This document shows positions 8,775 through 18,015 of a stretch of DNA of 64,000 nt, one piece after another. Numbering within the stretch: position 1 is the stretch's first letter; each line of letters opens with the position of its first letter. The stretch comes from Azotimanducus sp963663145. Lineage in GTDB: Bacteria; Pseudomonadota; Gammaproteobacteria; Pseudomonadales; Azotimanducaceae. The stretch covers positions 682,001-746,000 of the forward strand of contig OY760134.1 in NCBI GenBank assembly GCA_963663145.1, given 5' to 3'. The notes beneath the pieces were generated by a model. That model ran no database searches, was not told the origin of the DNA, and was given only the letters and a program-made list of their open reading frames with translations. The position numbers and the translations under genes were made by a program.

Positions 8775-11100
8775 ATCTTTGACCTCTGATTTGGGAAACG
8801 AGTGGGGCGATGCTATCTCCGACGCCGGCGAAGCCTCGGAATTCTATACGCAGATAGACGGCATTGCTGTGGTATGGGGGTGCCGAGAGGGTGTTGTCGG
8901 GGCGCCTGAGAAGTCGCCTAACCCCAAAGTCTACCGCCCAACAGCAATGCGTATAGGATGCGCCAAGGACGGCCGCGAGCAGCTTGGATTGCGAGAAGTC
9001 ATGCTGGTAGATCGCGAACACGCGTAGTCGCTCGGAGACGGGAATGTCAAACGCCGCTTCCGCCTGCTCAAAGACCTCGCCATACCGACGCATTCTGTAG
9101 CCGAAGCGCAGCACCATCTCGTCTTGTGTTCTGTAGCTCGCCCATAGGCCGCGCTCGAACCAACGACCGCCGTCAGGCTGCCAAGTGAGGGCGCTTTCGA
9201 TTCGTAGCTGTTCCGAGAGCCAAGAGCGGGCGCGAACCGCGAGCGGCGAGGTCGCTTCATTCGGGTCAAGTCGGGCGAGCAAGACGCCATCGCCACGGAG
9301 CGCCCGGATGACCCCGGCTTCAACTTCAAAGACTCGTCGGCCACTAGCGAGGCTCCAGAGGCGCGAGCGCAATCCAATCGAAACCTGATGCGTGTCCGCG
9401 TAACGATCGACACCCACATGACTGCGGCCGGCAAACACCTGGCTGACCGAGTATTCCCTGAGTACCGAATCGAACAAGGGCACGCCGGCCAATTGGTCGC
9501 TTTGCCGGTAAGTATAGAGCGCGCGGGGTTCGAGGCTCATACGCACTTGGTCGAATCGGCGCTCAAAACGCAGGTTGCCATCAAGTTCAAACAACCCGCT
9601 ACCCAAGTTCGAAGTACCCTCGTCCCGCCACGCCGTTTGTCCAGCTCGTTCTTCGTGCAATTGAAATCCGACATAGGCGCCGCCAAAGCTCGCAGTCACG
9701 CCTCCCCAGGACCTCTTGATCGGGAATTGAAACAACACATCGCTATTCACGCGCGTCGCCTCTGCGAAATCGCGCTCCGTGATGTCGTTGGTAAAGCGCG
9801 TCCAAGCGGCCTCGAAACGACCGCGCAGGCCGGAGTCAAAGCGCTTGTGACCGGCGAAGAATAGCCTTGGCAGGATGCGGTAGGCATCCGGATTGGGATT
9901 CCAATCGATCCGGTATTGTTCCATCTCGATGCCGACTTGCCAAGCGTCCTGCTGATAGAGAATGCGGCCCTCGTTGGTCACCGAAGGGCCCGCCCAACGC
10001 GTGTGCGAACTGCCGAGTTCGTCGTAGCGTTCGCGGTGCATTCGCCGGTCGCTTAGGAACGTGAGGTTTGCTTGCGTCACGATCCTTCCAAAGGTTCTCG
10101 CGTGATTGGCGCGCACAAGGTAGCGGCTGCCGTCTTCCTCTGGGAAGTCGTCCGTGAATTCTTGGTCATCCGGCAGCCACTGCGCGATCATACGGTTGGT
10201 GCTGTTCCGGGTTGCGTGCCGGTATTCGAGACCCAAGCTGGCACCGCGCCTGCCCTCGAACCCCGGCATCATGACGAGATCGCGGTTTGGTGCGATGTTC
10301 CAATAGAAGGGCAGTCGAACCACGGCGCCGCGCTGCCCTTCATAGCGCAGATCCGGATAGAGCCAGCCTGATTGCCGTTCGGAGGTGACGGGAAACTTCA
10401 TCCAAGGGACAAAGAGAATTGGCAGATCGGCGATGCTGAGGCGCGCGTTGGTCACGGTCGCGAAGGCATCGGTGCTGTCAAGCAACAAGGCTTTTGATGA
10501 AACCTTCCAGCCACGCGAATCCGGTTCGCAACGTGTGAACCAAGCATCCTTGATCCGCACCTGCCCGTCGCTGAGATTGATTCGTTCGGCGACGCCCCGA
10601 ACCGCTGGAAGGGTGCTCGCCACCTCAGGCGAAAAGGCGCGGTCTTCAAGCAAGAACTCCAAGGACTCGAGGCTCACCGATTCGGTGTTGATGTTGTAGG
10701 TCGCGCGCTGGCCCCAGATCGCCGCACCCGGCTCGAAATAGCGAACATTCTGCTCGAATTCGAGCAGGCTCATTCCTTGCGGGGTGGTCAGGGTTTCGGC
10801 TTCAAACGCCCGTGCTCCAAACTGTACGCGCACCCCGCCGGTAATCTCGGCGCCCACCTCCGGTTCATACGCAAGGGTCTTGCCGGAAATCGTCATCCAA
10901 AGCTTCTCTTGTCCGGGGTCAGGGGAAGGAATCCTGTAGGTGCCGCGACACAGCGCGTTGGAATCGCTCGATTCTCTCCAATAATCCGTCCAAGGAGAGA
11001 AGGCTTTGGCGTTTGCGCTTTCCGAGAAGGCGCTGCCGCCGGCCGCCGAGACGACAAGCAAGATAAGCGCCTGTGAGAGAGACGGTCTGGGCATCAGCAT
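8764..11100 (-). CDS. lptD: LPS-assembly outer-membrane protein LptD
   Basis: 778 residues: signal peptide, periplasmic OstA-type domain to about residue 200, and a C-terminal 26-strand-type barrel containing FAGRSHVGVDRYADTHQVSIG. With LptE it inserts LPS into the outer leaflet. The four cysteines used for LptD's interlinked disulfides have counterparts: Cys51, Cys191 and the adjacent pair Cys719-Cys720, so oxidative maturation should resemble E. coli. It overlaps murU by 7 bases at its start and surA at its end; its partners lptA, lptB and lptC lie about 50 kb away in this window. Confidence 0.96.
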   Translation of the reverse strand: MLMPRPSLSQALILLVVSAAGGSAFSESANAKAFSPWTDYWRESSDSNALCRGTYRIPSPDPGQEKLWMTISGKTLAYEPEVGAEITGGVRVQFGARAFEAETLTTPQGMSLLEFEQNVRYFEPGAAIWGQRATYNINTESVSLESLEFLLEDRAFSPEVASTLPAVRGVAERINLSDGQVRIKDAWFTRCEPDSRGWKVSSKALLLDSTDAFATVTNARLSIADLPILFVPWMKFPVTSERQSGWLYPDLRYEGQRGAVVRLPFYWNIAPNRDLVMMPGFEGRRGASLGLEYRHATRNSTNRMIAQWLPDDQEFTDDFPEEDGSRYLVRANHARTFGRIVTQANLTFLSDRRMHRERYDELGSSHTRWAGPSVTNEGRILYQQDAWQVGIEMEQYRIDWNPNPDAYRILPRLFFAGHKRFDSGLRGRFEAAWTRFTNDITERDFAEATRVNSDVLFQFPIKRSWGGVTASFGGAYVGFQLHEERAGQTAWRDEGTSNLGSGLFELDGNLRFERRFDQVRMSLEPRALYTYRQSDQLAGVPLFDSVLREYSVSQVFAGRSHVGVDRYADTHQVSIGLRSRLWSLASGRRVFEVEAGVIRALRGDGVLLARLDPNEATSPLAVRARSWLSEQLRIESALTWQPDGGRWFERGLWASYRTQDEMVLRFGYRMRRYGEVFEQAEAAFDIPVSERLRVFAIYQHDFSQSKLLAAVLGASYTHCCWAVDFGVRRLLRRPDNTLSAPPYHSNAVYLRIEFRGFAGVGDSIAPLVSQIRGQRYGW

Positions 11101-11756
11101 GGCAGCCTTTCTCGGAGCGCCGAGAGAGATTCTAACGAGCCTATGTCCATCCAGTCACCCTCATACACCTCGCCGGTCACTTGGCCGCTCTCCAAACGAT
11201 GAAACAAGAGGTCGCGCGTGATGGAAAAAGGAGCGTTCGGACAGCGATCAAAGAGGTGCGGATGCAGCAAGCCAATGCCTGTGAAGATAAACGGTCGGTG
11301 CGAAGGCCGCACCACCCTGTTCTCACAGAGATCAAAGTCCCCGTATGAGCGCCTGCCGTGCATGGGGCAGAGTAGCAAATGTGCGAGAGAGTTGGGGGGA
11401 AGCCTAGCGGGAAACGCGATGTCCGGGCACCATATGTCTCCGGGCATCCACACGAAAGGCGCGTCGCCGAGCAGCGGCAGGGCGTTGGCGATTCCACCGC
11501 CGGTGTCGAGCAGTCGAGGCTCGCGGCTATATTGAATCTGCACGCCAAAACCCCGTCCGTCGCCTAAGTAGGACTCGATCTGTTCCCCGAGATGGTGAAG
11601 ATTGATCACGATCTTATTGATCTTCGCGGTCTTGAGCCATTCGACCTGATGGCCGATGAGTGGCTTTCCACCGACTTTGAGGAGCGGCTTTGGAAGCGTC
11701 TTGGTCTGCGGCAGCAGCCGGGTTCCCAGCCCGGCGGCGAGAATCATTGCCCTCAT
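11094..11756 (-). CDS. murU: N-acetylmuramate alpha-1-phosphate uridylyltransferase
   Basis: A 220-residue nucleotidyltransferase with the signature AAGLGTRLLPQT followed by LPKPLLKVGGKPL. Next to amgK it is assigned as MurU, which makes UDP-N-acetylmuramate from MurNAc-1-phosphate in the anhydro-recycling pathway that bypasses MurA and so lowers fosfomycin sensitivity in Pseudomonas. Its start overlaps amgK by ATGA. The alternative, a general sugar-phosphate nucleotidyltransferase, is made unlikely by the amgK-murU-lptD arrangement. Confidence 0.9.
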   Translation of the reverse strand: MRAMILAAGLGTRLLPQTKTLPKPLLKVGGKPLIGHQVEWLKTAKINKIVINLHHLGEQIESYLGDGRGFGVQIQYSREPRLLDTGGGIANALPLLGDAPFVWMPGDIWCPDIAFPARLPPNSLAHLLLCPMHGRRSYGDFDLCENRVVRPSHRPFIFTGIGLLHPHLFDRCPNAPFSITRDLLFHRLESGQVTGEVYEGDWMDIGSLESLSALRERLPC

Positions 11757-12781
11757 GTGAGAATCGTCTCCAATCGCGAGACCGCGTGAGGCAGCAGATC
11801 GCTTTCAATGGCATCGGCAAGTGGCAGGGTCTGCGGATACGCTTGAGCGCGACCGGCGATTCGTGCGAGCACTGGCGCTATATCTCTCAAATGGCTTGTC
11901 CTACCGCGTTGAAGCCAGAGCCTCGCGAAGATTCCGATCGCCTTGAGTTGCCTCTGAATGACCATCAGATCAAAGCAAAGGCGAAATTCTTCGTCGTCCT
12001 CAATGCTCGGAAGCCGCGCCCGCCGGGCGACGGCCCTGTAGCTATGGATGGCGCTCGCAACCTGATCTTCATCAAACTCATGGTAGCAGTCACCTAGCAA
12101 GGATGCGAGATCATAGGTTATCGGTCCGATCAGGGCATCCTGAAAATCAACCACACCGAGTTCTCCGGATGTCTTGATGAGCAGGTTGCGGCAGTGAAAA
12201 TCACGATGAATGCAGCAGCTCGGTTGATCGAGCGCGTTTTGGACCAAGGCTTCGCTGACCGGTGTATACCAGTTGGGCGGCGAACGCTCGAGCAGGGCTT
12301 GCAGGAACCACTCGCAGAAGATGCCGAGTTCCATCTGAAAACGCTCCTGCGTATAGGCTGGGATCAGGTGCGGAGAAACGCGGATGGACTGAATGCGGAT
12401 AAGTGCAGAGAGCGCAAGGTTGATCGCGCGGGTTGAAGACTCGCGGGTGTAGACCTTCTCGAAGAGGTCGTCGCCCATGTCTTCCATGAGCACGAAGCCT
12501 GCGTCTCGATCAAAGGCGTGCAGTTCCGGCACGCCAATTCCGTTCTCCGAGAAGAGCTGCGCCATTTTGACGAATCGATGCGTGTCCTCAAGTTCTGGTG
12601 GCGCGTACATGGCCACATGTGTCCCCGCACCGGATTCGATGCGAAAGAAACTGCGAAAGCTGGCATCCGTCGGTAGAGACCGCCAAACGGCTACCGGCAC
12701 CTGGAAGCGATTAAGGACTTCTCGCTCCACCCATCTGGCGAAGGAGCCGTCGGCGAGCGACGTGTAGAATGCCCGCGTCAT
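11753..12781 (-). CDS. amgK: Anomeric MurNAc/GlcNAc kinase
   Basis: A 342-residue aminoglycoside-phosphotransferase-fold kinase: an ATP-lobe LMEDMGDDLF, catalytic loop HRDFHCRNLL and Mg-binding VVDFQDA. AmgK phosphorylates recycled N-acetylmuramate at C1 and supplies MurU, encoded next. The first in-frame ATG (12781) shares two bases with the rpe start on the other strand, and no ribosome binding site is seen. A GTG at 12730 is an alternative that would trim 17 poorly conserved residues. Confidence 0.88.
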   Translation of the reverse strand: MTRAFYTSLADGSFARWVEREVLNRFQVPVAVWRSLPTDASFRSFFRIESGAGTHVAMYAPPELEDTHRFVKMAQLFSENGIGVPELHAFDRDAGFVLMEDMGDDLFEKVYTRESSTRAINLALSALIRIQSIRVSPHLIPAYTQERFQMELGIFCEWFLQALLERSPPNWYTPVSEALVQNALDQPSCCIHRDFHCRNLLIKTSGELGVVDFQDALIGPITYDLASLLGDCYHEFDEDQVASAIHSYRAVARRARLPSIEDDEEFRLCFDLMVIQRQLKAIGIFARLWLQRGRTSHLRDIAPVLARIAGRAQAYPQTLPLADAIESDLLPHAVSRLETILT

Positions 12782-13460
12782 GACCGACTACTGGATCGCA
12801 CCTTCGATACTTTCAGCCGACTTCGCTCGTCTCGGCGAAGAAGTCGATGCGGTGGTTCGCGCGGGTGCCGACATCATTCATTTCGATGTGATGGATATGC
12901 ATTACGTCCCGAATTTGACCGTGGGGCCGCTGGTGCTGCGTTCCCTGAAGGCGCATGGTATTACGCTGCCGGTCGATGTGCATCTGATGGTCTCGCCGGT
13001 GGATGAGCTGATACGGCGCTTTGCTGAGGCAGGTGCGGAATTCATTACTTTTCATCCCGAGGCCAGTCAGCATGTGCATAGATCGCTCATGCTAGCGCGG
13101 GAACTTGGTGTGAAGTGCGGTCTGGTGATCAACCCCGGCACCCACCCGTCGGTCATCGACCCGGTGATGCATCTGCTCGATATGGTGCTGGTCATGTCGG
13201 TGAACCCAGGCTATCCGGGTCAGCGTTTTATCGAAACCTCGCTCAATTCAGTGCGTGAGATTCGCGACAAGATTGACGCTTCAGGGCGAGCCATTCGTCT
13301 TGAGATTGACGGCGGCATTGATCGGGAGACGATTTCTTTGGCACGCGATGCCGGCGCCGATACCTTTGTTGCCGGATCGGCCATATTCGGAAGCCAAGAC
13401 TATGCCCACACCATTGAGGAGTTTCGCAGCCTGCTGGCTGATCACAGGAAACGCTCGTGA
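12780..13460 (+). CDS. rpe: Ribulose-phosphate 3-epimerase
   Basis: A 226-residue TIM-barrel enzyme interconverting ribulose 5-phosphate and xylulose 5-phosphate. Conserved strands are IAPSILSADFARLGEE, HFDVMDMHYVPN, VDVHLMV, MSVNPGYPGQ and the C-terminal EIDGGI and GSAIFG phosphate-binding loops. The start at 12780 aligns with E. coli Rpe. It faces amgK head-to-head with overlapping start codons, so its promoter must lie inside amgK. The stop overlaps the trpE start (GTGA). The gph phosphatase often found between rpe and trpE is absent. Confidence 0.95.
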   Translation: MTDYWIAPSILSADFARLGEEVDAVVRAGADIIHFDVMDMHYVPNLTVGPLVLRSLKAHGITLPVDVHLMVSPVDELIRRFAEAGAEFITFHPEASQHVHRSLMLARELGVKCGLVINPGTHPSVIDPVMHLLDMVLVMSVNPGYPGQRFIETSLNSVREIRDKIDASGRAIRLEIDGGIDRETISLARDAGADTFVAGSAIFGSQDYAHTIEEFRSLLADHRKRS

Positions 13461-14950
13461 AAGCAGTCTCCGATGCTGAGTTAAAGTCATATAAGGCGCA
13501 GGGATACACCCATGTTCCCATCTGCCTGGAACGATTGGCCGATCTCGAAACCCCTCTGTCGGCCTACTGCAAACTGGCACGGGGGAAGTACTCCTATCTG
13601 CTGGAGTCCGCAACAGGCGGAGAGCGATGGGGGCGCTATTCGTTCATCGGCCTGCCGTCCCGGACGGTACTTCGCGTCAGTGGGTCGGCCATCGAAACGG
13701 AAATCGACGGTCAAGTGGTGGATCGGCTCACGCGGGACGATCCACTCGGCTTTGTTTCGCAGTACGAACAGCGGTTCAAGATTCCGCAGATTGAAGGCTT
13801 GCCGCGGTTTTTTGGAGGCTTGGTCGGCTATTTTGCGTACGACACCGTGCGCTACCTGGAGCCGAAACTCAAGGGCGGGGCGCCCCCTGATCCCATCGGC
13901 ATACCCGACATCTTGCTCATGGTGTCCACCGAGGTGGTGGTCTTCGATTCGCTCGCGGGAAGCGTCATCATCATCGTGCTGGCCGACTTGTCGCAGCCCG
14001 CCTGCGGTGACAAGGCGCGAGCGCGACTTGCTGAAATTTCCGAGCGACTCGATCAGCCCCTCGATGCGCTCAAGTCTGTCCAAACGAGTGTGCCGACAAT
14101 CGAGGAATCGGACTTCGTTTCCGCATGGGGCAAACAAGGCTTCATGCGGGCGGTCGAGCGAGTCTGCGAATACGAGCGCGCAGGCGATGCGATGCAAGTG
14201 GTCATCGGGCAGCGCATGTCGGTTCCCTTCACCGCGCCGCCGCTCAATCTGTACCGGGCGTTGCGACGCTTGAATCCTTCGGCGTACATGTTCCTGATGG
14301 ACTTTGGAGCATTCGAGATCGTGAGTTCTTCCCCGGAAATCATGCTGCGCGTGGAGGACGGGGAGATTGTCAGCCGACCGCTTGCCGGCACAAGGCCCCG
14401 CGGTCATACGCCCGGGGAGGATCAGGCGCTCGAAGCAGCGCTGTTGTCCGATCCAAAGGAGCTTGCGGAGCATCTCATGTTGATTGATCTTGCGCGCAAC
14501 GATGTGGGCCGGGTCTCGCGCATTGGCAGCGTCAGAGTGACGGAAGAATTCGTGATAGAGCGATATTCGCATGTGATGCACATTTCGAGCGAGGTGCGTG
14601 GTCAATTGCTTGAGGGAAAGTCCGCCATGGACGCCTTGCAGGCCTCTTTGCCGGTGGGCACCCTGTCAGGTGCGCCCAAGTTTCGCGCCATGCAGATTAT
14701 TGATGAACTCGAGCCGGTAAAACGCGGCATTTACGGCGGGGCGGTTGGCTATGTCGCCTTCGGTGGAAATCTCGATACCGCCATTGCCATTCGTACGGCG
14801 CTCATCAAAGATGAAGTCATGTACATTCAATCCGGAGGCGGCATCGTCGTGGACTCGGTACCGGAAAACGAGTGGCAGGAATCCATGAACAAAGGCCGCG
14901 CCCTCTTCAGAGCTGCGGCCTTGGCACAGCAATTGAGCGAGATTCCCTAG
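13457..14950 (+). CDS. trpE: Anthranilate synthase component I
   Basis: 497 residues that convert chorismate to anthranilate using ammonia from TrpG, the first committed step to tryptophan. The chorismate-binding core shows LAGTRPRG, DLARNDVGRV, PVGTLSGAPKFRAM and GGAVGYV. A GTG start at 13457 overlaps the rpe stop and has AGGA seven bases upstream. No leader peptide or attenuator is visible because the gene is translationally coupled to rpe. Its partner trpG lies 1.4 kb downstream beyond an opposing aminotransferase gene. Confidence 0.96.
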   Translation: MKAVSDAELKSYKAQGYTHVPICLERLADLETPLSAYCKLARGKYSYLLESATGGERWGRYSFIGLPSRTVLRVSGSAIETEIDGQVVDRLTRDDPLGFVSQYEQRFKIPQIEGLPRFFGGLVGYFAYDTVRYLEPKLKGGAPPDPIGIPDILLMVSTEVVVFDSLAGSVIIIVLADLSQPACGDKARARLAEISERLDQPLDALKSVQTSVPTIEESDFVSAWGKQGFMRAVERVCEYERAGDAMQVVIGQRMSVPFTAPPLNLYRALRRLNPSAYMFLMDFGAFEIVSSSPEIMLRVEDGEIVSRPLAGTRPRGHTPGEDQALEAALLSDPKELAEHLMLIDLARNDVGRVSRIGSVRVTEEFVIERYSHVMHISSEVRGQLLEGKSAMDALQASLPVGTLSGAPKFRAMQIIDELEPVKRGIYGGAVGYVAFGGNLDTAIAIRTALIKDEVMYIQSGGGIVVDSVPENEWQESMNKGRALFRAAALAQQLSEIP

Positions 14951-14954
14951 CGAC

Positions 14955-16118
14955 TCAGGGCTTCCAGTCATCCAAATACGCAAGGATCCGCTCAAGGGCG
15001 GTTTTGAGTTCGTCGTGTCGGCGGGCGAAGCAGATGCGGAAGTGCGATTGGTTGTCTGGGCCGAAGGTGTAGCCGGGGGCCAGACCAACATGCATCTCAT
15101 CGCGCAACGCTTCGACGAACGCGGTGTCATCCTCAAGTCCCAGTACCCTCGGAAACGCATAGAAGGCCCCCTTCGGCTCGATGTACTCAAGCTGAGGGTG
15201 TCCTCGAAATGCGGCGCTCACCAGTTCCCGACCCTTGGCGAACTTGAGTTGCTGTGCCTTCACAAAGTCCTCGCCCTGCTCGAGTGCCGCCGTTGCGCCC
15301 GCTTGGGCGAACACGTTGGCACCCGTATTAAAGCACTCGGAGAGCGATGCCCATTGCAACCCGAGGCGCTTCGGGGCCACCACCCAGCCGATACGCCAGC
15401 CGGTCATGGCCCACGCCTTTGAGAAGCTGTTCACGACGATGACCGGATCATCCTCATCGGCGATTTCAAGGAATGAGGGTGCTACCGGCGCATCGAAGGT
15501 GCAGCGGTGATACACCTCATCGGCGATGATCAAGACATCTCGTGTCCGACAGAATTCCAGCAGCCGAATCTGTTCGCTTCGCGGCATGACCCAACCAGTC
15601 GGATTGCAGGGCGAATTGATGAAGATGGCGCGTGTGCCTTCTTGCACTTTCGCAATGAGATCGTCCGCGGGAAGATTCCAGCCTTCTTCTGACTTGTGCT
15701 GCCTTACATGCTCAACTTCGGCTCCAATCACCCGAAATACGGCCTCTATATTTGGCCACACAGGGCTGGCCACCAACACATGATCACCCTTTGATACGGC
15801 CATCTGCGCAGAGATATTGACACCCAGCATGGCTGAACCCGGCACGCTGATGCGGTCGGGATGAATGTCGAGGCCATACAGATGATCGAGATAACGCTTG
15901 AGGGCGGCTCGAAGTGTGGTGCGACCGCGGGTATGGGTATAGAAGGTGTGTCCTTGGTCGAGGGACGCCTTTGCCGCCTCGCAGATGAAGTCGGGTGTGA
16001 CTTCATCGCCTTCGCCGAACCACAAGGGCATGACGCAATGATCGTGCAGTCGTGCGAATGCGGTGCGGGTGATGCCGTTTTGTTCGAAGGATTCGATTTC
16101 TGGTCGAAAAGCTGCCAT
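14955..16118 (-). CDS. Class I/II PLP-dependent aminotransferase
   Basis: 387 residues of the aspartate-aminotransferase fold. PLP-binding landmarks are the NSPCNPTGWVM loop, DEVYHRC, and the Schiff-base lysine in NSFSKAWAMTGWRIGW; a substrate-carboxylate arginine lies in FRICFAR near the C-terminus. The amino-acid specificity cannot be read from sequence. The start at 16118 is favoured by AGGAAA just upstream, over an extension beginning at 16154. It converges on trpE with only four bases between the stop codons, and splits the trp genes. Confidence 0.88.
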   Translation of the reverse strand: MAAFRPEIESFEQNGITRTAFARLHDHCVMPLWFGEGDEVTPDFICEAAKASLDQGHTFYTHTRGRTTLRAALKRYLDHLYGLDIHPDRISVPGSAMLGVNISAQMAVSKGDHVLVASPVWPNIEAVFRVIGAEVEHVRQHKSEEGWNLPADDLIAKVQEGTRAIFINSPCNPTGWVMPRSEQIRLLEFCRTRDVLIIADEVYHRCTFDAPVAPSFLEIADEDDPVIVVNSFSKAWAMTGWRIGWVVAPKRLGLQWASLSECFNTGANVFAQAGATAALEQGEDFVKAQQLKFAKGRELVSAAFRGHPQLEYIEPKGAFYAFPRVLGLEDDTAFVEALRDEMHVGLAPGYTFGPDNQSHFRICFARRHDELKTALERILAYLDDWKP

Positions 16119-16354
16119 CAGAATTTTCCTAGTTGCAAGAAGGATACAAAGCATCCCTCCCGTACAAGGAATTTCTCCTAGATGGCGTTTGGAACACCCG
16201 AATTGGGTTCCTCGCTTATGCTAGGGTTCGACCTGCCGGTGAGGTAGTGTTCAAGTGAAGGCATTATGCCAAAAATGATCCCTCGCAACACTTGGTGGAA
16301 GCTTGAGGCGGCGTGACTAGAGCAACCAACGGAACCTCGGGCTAAAATTACGCG

Positions 16355-16966
16355 ATGCTGTTGATGATCGACAACTACGACTCCTTCACCTTTAATTTGG
16401 TGCAGTATTTGGGCGAGCTCGGCGCGACGGTCGAGGTGAGGCGCAACGACGATATTTCCGTGGATGACATTGAAGGGGCTTCGCCGGAAATGATCGTCAT
16501 CTCACCGGGTCCCTGTACGCCGAATGAAGCCGGCATTTCGATCGAGTTGGTAGAGCGTCTTGGGGCGCGCATTCCCATACTCGGTGTCTGTCTCGGGCAT
16601 CAGTCCATAGGCCAAGCCTACGGTGGGCGCGTGATTCGTGCGCGCCGAGTCATGCACGGCAAGGTGGCGAAGATTCGTCACTTCGGCCAAGACGTGTTCG
16701 CCACGCTCTCTGAATGTTTCGAGGCCACCCGCTATCACTCATTGGTGGTGGAGGCCGAGTCGCTCCCCGACTGCTTGCAGGTGACCGCGCTGAGTGCCGA
16801 GGCTGAAGACCCGGACGAGATCATGGGGCTTCGCCACGTCTCACATCCGGTCAGCGGGGTGCAGTTTCATCCCGAATCCATCAAGACGCCCTTGGGGCAC
16901 GACCTGCTACAGAATTTTCTCGACTCGGCCGCCGACTGGAATCGTCGTGAAGGGGCCGTGCAATGA
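16355..16966 (+). CDS. trpG: Anthranilate synthase component II
   Basis: A 203-residue glutamine amidotransferase subunit passing ammonia to TrpE. It begins with MIDNYDSFTFNLVQYL, has the nucleophile motif LGVCLGHQ (Cys near residue 79) and the QFHPESIKT motif completing the triad. Such subunits can also serve aminodeoxychorismate synthase (PabA); the trpD and trpC overlaps downstream favour a tryptophan role, and dual use is possible. The stop overlaps the trpD start by ATGA. The 236 bases upstream are geneless and should hold its promoter. Confidence 0.94.
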   Translation: MLLMIDNYDSFTFNLVQYLGELGATVEVRRNDDISVDDIEGASPEMIVISPGPCTPNEAGISIELVERLGARIPILGVCLGHQSIGQAYGGRVIRARRVMHGKVAKIRHFGQDVFATLSECFEATRYHSLVVEAESLPDCLQVTALSAEAEDPDEIMGLRHVSHPVSGVQFHPESIKTPLGHDLLQNFLDSAADWNRREGAVQ

Positions 16967-18015
16967 CCCAAACGAGTGCCCCGGAAGTGCAAAGGGCGAT
17001 CGCCAAGCTCGCTGCGGGCAAAGACCTTGGACAAGCGGAAGCCACCGGCGTATTCCGGCTCATCATGAAGGGAGAAGCGAGCGAGGGGCAGATAGGTGCG
17101 CTGCTGGCACTCATCCAATCCAAGGGGGCGGCGCTTTCGGAACTTGTCGGCGCGGCCAGTGTGATGCGAGAGATGTCCTTGCGCGTAACCGTCGATGTTC
17201 CGAACCTGGTGGACACCTGCGGGACCGGCGGCAGCGGAGCCGGCAAGTTGTTCAATGTCTCGACTGCCACCGCCTTCGTGGCGGCTGCGGCCGGCGCGCA
17301 TGTCGCCAAGCATGGGAATCGGCGCGCCACCGGCATGAGTGGCAGTGCCGATGTCTTGGAAATGGCTGGCGCGGCCATTGACCTTGATGCGGCGCAAATT
17401 GCCGAGTGTGTTCGCAAGGTGCGTGTGGGGTTCATGTTCGCACCGGCGCATCACAGCGCCACCCGCCATGTGGTGCCGGTTCGTCGAGTCTTGGGGATCC
17501 CCACGCTCTTTAACATGCTGGGTCCCATGACCAACCCGGCGAACCCCCCCAATCAACTCATCGGTGTCGGAAATCCCGCTTGGATGCGCCCCATGGCCGA
17601 AGTGCTGCGCGAACTCGGCAGCCGTCATGTGCTCTTGGTGCACAGCCAAGGACTTGATGAGATCGCACTTGACCGCGCAAGCCAAGCCGTCGAATTGATG
17701 CATGGGGAATTACGCGAGCGAATACTTGTGCCGGAAGATTTTGGCCTATCGCCGCGCAGCATGGAAGGTCTTGGTGCGGTTGATGTCGCGACGAGTCTTC
17801 AACTCGTTCGCCAATCCCTCTCGGAACCCGACAGCAGCGCCGCCGCGCTGGTGCGTGTGAACGCGGCAGCTGCCATCTACCTGTCTGGGTTGAGCGATGA
17901 CCTTCGGCAAGCATCCGCGACGGCGCAGGATGTGTTGGCGTCTGGCGATGCTTTTCACCGCATGGAAACCTTTGTCAGCCTCAGCAAAGCACTCAAAGGG
18001 GCAGGGGACGCATGA
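16963..18015 (+). CDS. trpD: Anthranilate phosphoribosyltransferase
   Basis: A 350-residue enzyme joining anthranilate to PRPP. Visible family motifs are the PRPP-binding DTCGTGGSGAGKLFNVST, KHGNRRATGMSGSADVLE and the FMFAPAHH stretch, then GPMTNPANP. It is sandwiched by ATGA overlaps with trpG and trpC, indicating one translational unit. Confidence 0.96.
   Translation: MTQTSAPEVQRAIAKLAAGKDLGQAEATGVFRLIMKGEASEGQIGALLALIQSKGAALSELVGAASVMREMSLRVTVDVPNLVDTCGTGGSGAGKLFNVSTATAFVAAAAGAHVAKHGNRRATGMSGSADVLEMAGAAIDLDAAQIAECVRKVRVGFMFAPAHHSATRHVVPVRRVLGIPTLFNMLGPMTNPANPPNQLIGVGNPAWMRPMAEVLRELGSRHVLLVHSQGLDEIALDRASQAVELMHGELRERILVPEDFGLSPRSMEGLGAVDVATSLQLVRQSLSEPDSSAAALVRVNAAAAIYLSGLSDDLRQASATAQDVLASGDAFHRMETFVSLSKALKGAGDA

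Noticed and set aside
13487..14605. A 372-codon frame antisense to trpE
   Set aside because: Composition is histidine- and arginine-rich with no domain; trpE on the other strand is fully conserved.
16119..16354. Possible trp leader peptide or attenuator before trpG
   Set aside because: No short ORF with tandem Trp codons and no terminator/antiterminator pair seen.
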